Shown here: positions 59,923-64,000 of the stretch, in pieces
How positions within the stretch are numbered: the first letter of the stretch is position 1
Layout: each line of letters opens with the position of its first letter
Source: Rhodospirillaceae bacterium UBA1479
GTDB lineage: Bacteria; Pseudomonadota; Alphaproteobacteria; Rhodospirillales; Casp-alpha2
DNA: 64,000 bases
Assembly: GCA_002325375.1 (NCBI GenBank)
Contig: DCRZ01000009.1
Span: 282,156-346,155 of the forward strand
Reading direction: 5' to 3'
The notes under the pieces: generated by a model
Database searches by the model: none
Told to the model about the DNA's origin: nothing
Seen by the model: only the letters and a program-made list of their open reading frames with translations
Program-made: the position numbers and the translations under genes

Positions 59923-60666
59923 TCAATCGCACTTGCGGTAGACGAGGTCTACCTCGTGCCATTGGTTGTTGTACTTGACGGCGTAGGACCGAAGCTCCGT
60001 CGCGCTGACGATTTTGTCCTGATAGATCAGGCCGTCGGCCTCCAGCACCAGGATGTCGTCCTCGCGGCGCACGGTGTAGACGGCGGCGCTGCCGTCATCT
60101 CGGATGACCCGGACCTTGCCGGCGTCGACCTGATTATAGGTGACGCCGTTGCCGCCTTCCTTGCGCGAACAGTCGATGGCCCAACGGCCCAGGACCCAGG
60201 GCACGGGGAACTGGCCCGGCGGGGCGGGCGGCGGCATCTGCCCGGCGGCGTGGCGAACGGCAGGCGGTCGCGGCTGTTCCGTTGCAAAGGTCGAGGGAAC
60301 ATGCGTGCCTTGGGTCGGCTGCAGAGTCGCCAGCCGTCGGCGCGCCAGATGGGTCAGGGCGCTGTCCGGGTAGGTCTCGATGAAGGTCTGGAACACGGTC
60401 GGATCATCGGACCCGCGGATGCGTTCCCATTTCTCCACGTCGGCGCGGCGTTCGCGGGTGGGATCACGGCTGAATTCCTTGTCCTCGCCGCGGTTAAACG
60501 GCGACGACATGGTGTTCCACAATTCCGCGGATTTGTCGGCAACGGTCGAGAGGGCGTTGTTGGCCGTCTCACACCCGCCGAGCAGCAACAGGGCGGCCAG
60601 CGCCGGTGCGGCCGCGAGATGGCGGGCCCTGGTGGTGCGGCGTGGCGTTTCGGTCAAAGAAATCAT
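59923..60666 (-). CDS. Lipoprotein of unknown function
   Basis: A 247-residue protein. The signal ends in a lipobox (LALLLLGGCET) near residue 31, giving a lipid-anchored periplasmic protein. The middle has a short helical, TPR-like part (FQTFIETYPDSALTHLARRRLATL), then a Pro-rich spacer. The C-terminal ~85 residues are a beta-rich domain with two Cys (GRWAIDCSRKEGG and YRKCD), resembling small lipocalin-like or DUF-type domains that start G-x-W-x-x-D-C. I do not recognise a named family. ATG 60666 has only a weak ribosome site; a small palindrome lies in the leader at 60701-60715. Confidence 0.75.
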   Translation of the reverse strand: MISLTETPRRTTRARHLAAAPALAALLLLGGCETANNALSTVADKSAELWNTMSSPFNRGEDKEFSRDPTRERRADVEKWERIRGSDDPTVFQTFIETYPDSALTHLARRRLATLQPTQGTHVPSTFATEQPRPPAVRHAAGQMPPPAPPGQFPVPWVLGRWAIDCSRKEGGNGVTYNQVDAGKVRVIRDDGSAAVYTVRREDDILVLEADGLIYQDKIVSATELRSYAVKYNNQWHEVDLVYRKCD

Positions 60667-61072
60667 GGCACGGCCCCGGCGTGTGGTTCTTGAAACAGCA
60701 AGGAGCAGTGCTCCTCTCCTTCGGCGGCCTAACCTAGCCAATTAAACGCGAAAGCGAAAGCACCCGGTCCCGGCCCGGCGGGCCGTCAAATGCGTTTTGG
60801 TGATTGCTGTCATGATGTTCTTGCGGGGGCTTGAGCCCTGGATTCCCTAGGGTTCGGCCCGGGAAAAGCGTATTATCCGCAATTGAGGACTCTGGGATTG
60901 AAGACCTGTCGCGCGCGTCCCTGCAAAGGAATTGGACGCGCCGCTCGCGCGGCCCCCGGGAAACCGGATGGGGTCGCGGTGTCAGGCGCCACAAGCTGCT
61001 TGTTCAGCCCTTAATGCGTCACTCTCAGCGCCTCTGGATGGAACCGGGGAGCGCCTTTGATGGAGTACTTCC
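60667..61072. other. 406-base divergent intergenic region
   Basis: No gene seen. AGGAGCA-G-TGCTCCT (60701-60715) is a perfect 7-base inverted repeat in the leader of the minus-strand lipoprotein gene. TATTAT at 60871-60876 is a possible plus-strand -10 for the small secreted protein, but no matching -35 is evident and the leader would be ~190 bases. Confidence 0.35.
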
Positions 61073-61357
61073 ATGTCGCTTTCGAGCGCGAAAAAGTCGG
61101 TTGCCGTGCTTGCTTTCCTTTCTGTTGTGCCGTTCGCCACGGCCGTCTCCGCGCAGGAAATCGCCACCCTGCCCGTGTGTGAACAGGTTATCGCCGATAC
61201 GCTGAAGACGAAGGACGAAAACCCCGTCGTCGGTGAACAGTCGGAACTGCTGTTCAATCAACTGGTCGAGCGGGCCCGCACGGAATGTGCCGACGGCAGC
61301 TTCCGCGACGCCGCCGCCACGCTGAACCAAGCCCGCACGGTGGTTGCCGCTGAATAG
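61073..61357 (+). CDS. Small secreted protein of unknown function
   Basis: A 94-residue protein with a clear Sec signal (VAVLAFLSVVPFATAVSAQE, cleavage after VSA). The mature ~66 residues are helical and acidic, with two Cys (LPVCEQVIADTL and RTECADGSF) that could form a disulfide. GGAG lies 7 bases upstream of the ATG. It stands alone, with a long leader before it and a terminator 100 bases after it. No family recognised. Confidence 0.72.
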   Translation: MSLSSAKKSVAVLAFLSVVPFATAVSAQEIATLPVCEQVIADTLKTKDENPVVGEQSELLFNQLVERARTECADGSFRDAAATLNQARTVVAAE

Positions 61358-61456
61358 CGGCAAGCCGATCAGACACGTTCCGCTTGGCGCGGGTTAGCAT
61401 CTGCCGCTGAAAAGAGCGCCGGCCGCTGGCGAGAGACCGGTGCCCGGAACGGAAAA

Positions 61457-61490
61457 ACGGCCCCTGGGGGATAAAATCCCCAGGGGCCGT
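61457..61490. terminator. Bidirectional terminator
   Basis: ACGGCCCCTGGGGGAT pairs with ATCCCCAGGGGCCGT (loop AAA), a ~15-base-pair stem. Plus strand tail is TTCCGTTTC; minus strand tail is TTTTCC. It serves the small secreted gene on the plus strand and tRNA-Pro on the minus strand. Confidence 0.85.
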
Positions 61491-61523
61491 TTCCGTTTCG
61501 ACATATCGGGCTTTCGCCCGGAA

Positions 61524-61600
61524 TGGTCGGAGTGAGAGGATTCGAACCTCCGACCCCCGCCTCCCGAAGACGGTGCTCTACCAGGCTGAGCTACACTCCG
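61524..61600 (-). tRNA. tRNA-Pro, anticodon CGG
   Basis: Minus-strand cloverleaf of 77 nt including an encoded CCA. Acceptor CGGAGTG pairs with CACTCCG, the D arm is GTAGCTCAGCCTGGTAGAGCA-like, the anticodon loop TTCGGGA carries CGG between stem CCGTC and GGCGG, and the T arm contains GGTTCGAATCC. The anticodon reads CCG proline codons, which are frequent in this GC-rich genome. Confidence 0.97.
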
Positions 61601-61668
61601 GCATGGACGCCGCGGGAAAAGCCGGAAGGAACTTGAGGTCCCTTGCTGCCGGGCCGCGACGGGCGCCC

Positions 61669-61697
61669 GTTATAGCGGTGCTTGAGGGCCAGAGCAA
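61669..61697 (-). promoter_or_regulatory. Promoter of tRNA-Pro
   Basis: On the minus strand, TTGCTC (61692-61697) and TATAAC (61669-61674) are separated by exactly 17 bases. Transcription would start near 61662, about 60 bases before the tRNA 5' end. The remaining stretch to 61936 shows nothing else certain. Confidence 0.7.
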
Positions 61698-61936
61698 GCG
61701 CCTGAACGCGCCGTCGTCACGCACTGCTTTGCCGCCATCCGGCGGGGCCGTAAACCCGCGTGTGCGGGCCGCCGCCACGGGCGAATTTCTTGATTGATCG
61801 CGGTGGGGGCGGGATGTAGTCTAAAAATACGCACTTTGTGCGGTTTTATGTGATAAGCGGCAAATCACGGGCGCGCAAACAGGGATCAAACGTGGGACTT
61901 CGTTGGTCTGGCGGGGGGGGGATTTTGACGGACAGC

Positions 61937-63607
61937 ATGCAGCGTGGTCGGGGGGGCGAGCCATTGACATCAACGGCATCCCAGGCCGATGGAACCGGCG
62001 ACCGGGAATACGAATGCAAGCTGGGCGGCACGGTTGCCCAACTGCGCGCCGTCCGGAAGGTGGCCCAAGGCCTGTCCAGCAACCGCCTCACCTGGGTTAC
62101 CGACGATCTGGAAAGCGTCTATTACGACACCCCGGACATGCGGCTTGGCCGGCGGGGGGCGACCCTGCGCGTGCGCCGCAAGAAGGGCCGCTTCATCCAG
62201 AACGTGAAATCGCAAAACGACGGCACCGGCGCCCTGTTCGCGCGCGGCGAATGGGAACAGGAAGTCGATAGCCTGACCCCGCGCCTGGACCTGTTGCCCG
62301 AGGCGGCGGTCGAGGTCATGGGCCTGGTCCTGCCCGGCGAGCTGCAGGAAACCTTCCGCACCCGCTTTACCCGCGAACGGGCGGTGGTCACCCGCCGTGG
62401 CGCCATGGGCCCGGAAAGCCGCATCGAGATCGCCATCGACAACGGCGAGGTCGTCGCCGTCAATCGCAATCCCGCGGGCATCCCGGTAAAGGGCGCCCGC
62501 GCCAAGCTGCGCGAGAAGATCCAGGAGTGTGAGCTGGAACTGTTGCAGGGCGACCCCCGCGACCTGTTCGAGGTGGCGCTGGAGCTACAGCAGACGGCGG
62601 GCCTGACGATCATTCAGGAAACCAAGGCGGCGCGTGGCTATCGGCTGCTGACGCCGCCCAAGGTTGTTCCCGTGCGCGCCGGGCGAACGGTCCTGCGCCC
62701 AGATCAATCGGTCAACGCGGCCATCGCCGAGATTCTGCGCGCCGGCACCCGCCACATGCTGGCCAACGAGGGGCCGGCCATCGACGGCACGGACCCCGAA
62801 GGCGTGCATCAGTTCCGCGTCGCCGTCCGGCGCATGCGCTCCATGCTGTCGGTATTTTCCAAGCTGCTCGACCCGGCCCGGGTGGACTGGTTGAAGGCGG
62901 AATTGAAATGGATCGCCGATCAGTTCGGACCGGCCCGCGATTGGGACGTGTTCGTCGCCGAAATTCTCGGCCCGCCGAAAAAGGCGGGGGTCGAGCCGGC
63001 GGCCATGATCGAATTGGCCGCCGCCGCCGAGGATCGCAGGCTCGACGCCTATACATTGGTGCGCGAAGCCCTGAAATCGCCGCGCTACGCCGGGCTGGTG
63101 CTACGCCTGTCGGCCTTCACGGAAACCCAGGGCTGGGCCCCGCAGCCCTGTCCGCCGGATCACCCGCTGGCCCAACCGATCATGGATTGGGCGGCCTCGA
63201 TCCTCAACCGCGCGCATAAGAAGGCGCTGCGGGCCGGCGACGGCCTGGCGAAACTGGACGTGCCGGCGCGGCATCTGTTGCGCATCCGGCTCAAGAAGCT
63301 GCGTTACAACACGGATTTTCTGCAGGCGCTGTATGACACGCCCGCCAAGAAGAAATATCTGCGCGCGCTGGAACACCTGCAGGACGATTTCGGTCATCTC
63401 AACGACGTCGCCGTGGCGGAAACCCTGCTGGCCGATCTGGCCGCCGACCATCCGGGCGGTCGGGGCGGCAAGGCGGCGGCGATCAACAAGGCCTCGGCCG
63501 CCATCATGGGCTGGCACGCGCGGGGGCTCCACGACAGTGAACCGCGCCTGCTGACCGATTGGGACACGTTCACCAGCGCCCCGCCATTCTGGCGCAAGGG
63601 CAAATAG
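61937..63607 (+). CDS. CYTH-CHAD domain protein
   Basis: A ~556-residue cytosolic protein. The N-terminal CYTH domain starts REYECKLGG (E-x-E-x-K) and has the tunnel residues VYYDTPDMRLGRRGATLRVRR and REKIQECELEL, typical of triphosphate tunnel enzymes. The C-terminal half is a CHAD domain: VHQFRVAVRRMRSMLSVF and LRIRLKKLRYNTDFLQALY, the His/Arg/Lys-rich helices that bind polyphosphate. Start uncertain: TTG 61925 follows a G-run, ATG 61937 is used here, and the frame opens at GTG 61838. A role in polyphosphate or triphosphate metabolism is likely. Confidence 0.86.
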   Translation: MQRGRGGEPLTSTASQADGTGDREYECKLGGTVAQLRAVRKVAQGLSSNRLTWVTDDLESVYYDTPDMRLGRRGATLRVRRKKGRFIQNVKSQNDGTGALFARGEWEQEVDSLTPRLDLLPEAAVEVMGLVLPGELQETFRTRFTRERAVVTRRGAMGPESRIEIAIDNGEVVAVNRNPAGIPVKGARAKLREKIQECELELLQGDPRDLFEVALELQQTAGLTIIQETKAARGYRLLTPPKVVPVRAGRTVLRPDQSVNAAIAEILRAGTRHMLANEGPAIDGTDPEGVHQFRVAVRRMRSMLSVFSKLLDPARVDWLKAELKWIADQFGPARDWDVFVAEILGPPKKAGVEPAAMIELAAAAEDRRLDAYTLVREALKSPRYAGLVLRLSAFTETQGWAPQPCPPDHPLAQPIMDWAASILNRAHKKALRAGDGLAKLDVPARHLLRIRLKKLRYNTDFLQALYDTPAKKKYLRALEHLQDDFGHLNDVAVAETLLADLAADHPGGRGGKAAAINKASAAIMGWHARGLHDSEPRLLTDWDTFTSAPPFWRKGK

Positions 63608-63638
63608 CCACCGGCAAGTTGGCAGAGGGACGACGGAT

Positions 63639-64000
63639 ATGGCGCGTGCGATTCTGATCGCAAATTCCAAAGGCGGTTGCGGCAAGACGACCATCGCGAC
63701 GAACCTGGCTGCGGCCTTCGCCCAGGGCGGCCTGAACACGGCGCTGGCCGATGTCGACCGCCAGAAAAGCAGTCTGTCCTGGCTCAAGCGTCGCCCTGCG
63801 GACCTGCCGGAGATCGCCGGGCTGGATTGGACCAAGACCTTCAAGGCGCCGCCCAAGAAGGTGCAGCGCCTGGTCATCGATGCGCCGGCGGCGCTCGGCC
63901 TGGCGCGGTTCCGCGAACTGCTGAAGATGGCCGAGGTCATCATCCTGCCGATCCTGCCTTCGGCTTTCGATCAGGCGGCGACGCAGCGGTTCCTGAAGAA
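63639..64000 (+). CDS. ParA-family ATPase, N-terminal part (runs off the window)
   Basis: The first 120 residues of a ParA/MinD-type ATPase. The deviant Walker A KGGCGKTTIATNLAAAFA follows strand one (RAILIANS), switch I is in ALADVDRQKSSLSWLKRR, and Walker B is VIDAPAAL. The A' region lacks the DxxPQ of chromosomal ParA, having DVDRQ instead. It begins 32 bases after the CYTH-CHAD gene with GGCAGAGGGACG upstream. No parB is in view and neighbours are not those of the chromosomal parAB locus, so an orphan ParA for cargo or polyphosphate-granule placement is possible but unproven. Confidence 0.9.
   Translation, partial: MARAILIANSKGGCGKTTIATNLAAAFAQGGLNTALADVDRQKSSLSWLKRRPADLPEIAGLDWTKTFKAPPKKVQRLVIDAPAALGLARFRELLKMAEVIILPILPSAFDQAATQRFLK

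Overview
The window looks like chromosomal DNA of a free-living, probably marine or aquatic alphaproteobacterium close to the Rhodospirillales. The evidence is high GC with strong third-position bias, the split ATP synthase F0 operon with paired b' and b subunits, a DUF2336 protein, an FNR-type operator, TAXI and DctP type TRAP transport genes, LpxC at the end of the division cluster, and meso-DAP type MurE. I see no transposase, integrase, phage gene or CRISPR array. Apart from a few accessory islands it reads as ordinary core chromosome.

Layout. 1-8.3 kb: a truncated 5-oxoprolinase gene and a divergent D-2-hydroxyacid dehydrogenase, an overlapping DUF898/M48 protease pair, an L-2-hydroxyglutarate dehydrogenase-like flavoenzyme, a BASS-type permease, a DUF3750 protein, a TerB-DnaJ protein and an AmpD-like amidase. 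8.46-8.87 kb: RNase P RNA. 9.1-28.2 kb: a complete, tightly overlapping dcw cluster (mraZ-rsmH-ftsL-ftsI-murE-murF-mraY-murD-ftsW-murG-murC-murB-ddl-ftsQ-ftsA-ftsZ), preceded by a phased array of MraZ boxes. 28.4-34.8 kb: lpxC, bamD, recN, ligA and a convergent GNAT gene. 35.1-38.3 kb: a three-gene polyamine operon (group IV decarboxylase, deoxyhypusine synthase-like enzyme, ureohydrolase) behind a long leader. 38.5-45.9 kb, minus strand: DUF721, a DsbA-like thiol oxidoreductase, smc, then atpI-atpB-atpE-atpX-atpF. 46-48.1 kb: mutY, a GNAT gene and apt. 48.2-59.5 kb: a class-III aminotransferase, a TAXI-TRAP transport island with three substrate-binding proteins, one fused permease and a UspA protein, then a cytochrome c, a DUF2336 protein and a membrane-tethered DctP-like protein. 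59.5-64 kb: an FNR-box-driven small membrane protein unit, a lipoprotein, a small secreted protein, tRNA-Pro(CGG), a CYTH-CHAD protein and the start of a ParA-like ATPase.

How it works together. The central half makes lipid II and places the divisome. It is joined to outer-membrane biogenesis (LpxC, BamD) and DNA repair (RecN, LigA). The polyamine operon probably makes putrescine and converts it to a longer polyamine. The TRAP island imports an unidentified organic acid or amino acid that the adjacent aminotransferase might use.

The most unusual items are: a self-contained transcription unit with a perfect FNR palindrome, an ORF of 29 or 34 codons and two terminators (59612-59885); the ODC/DHS-like/ureohydrolase operon with its long leader; the seven-register MraZ operator; and the three-receptor TAXI locus. 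All functional statements rest on motif recognition by eye. No database search was run.
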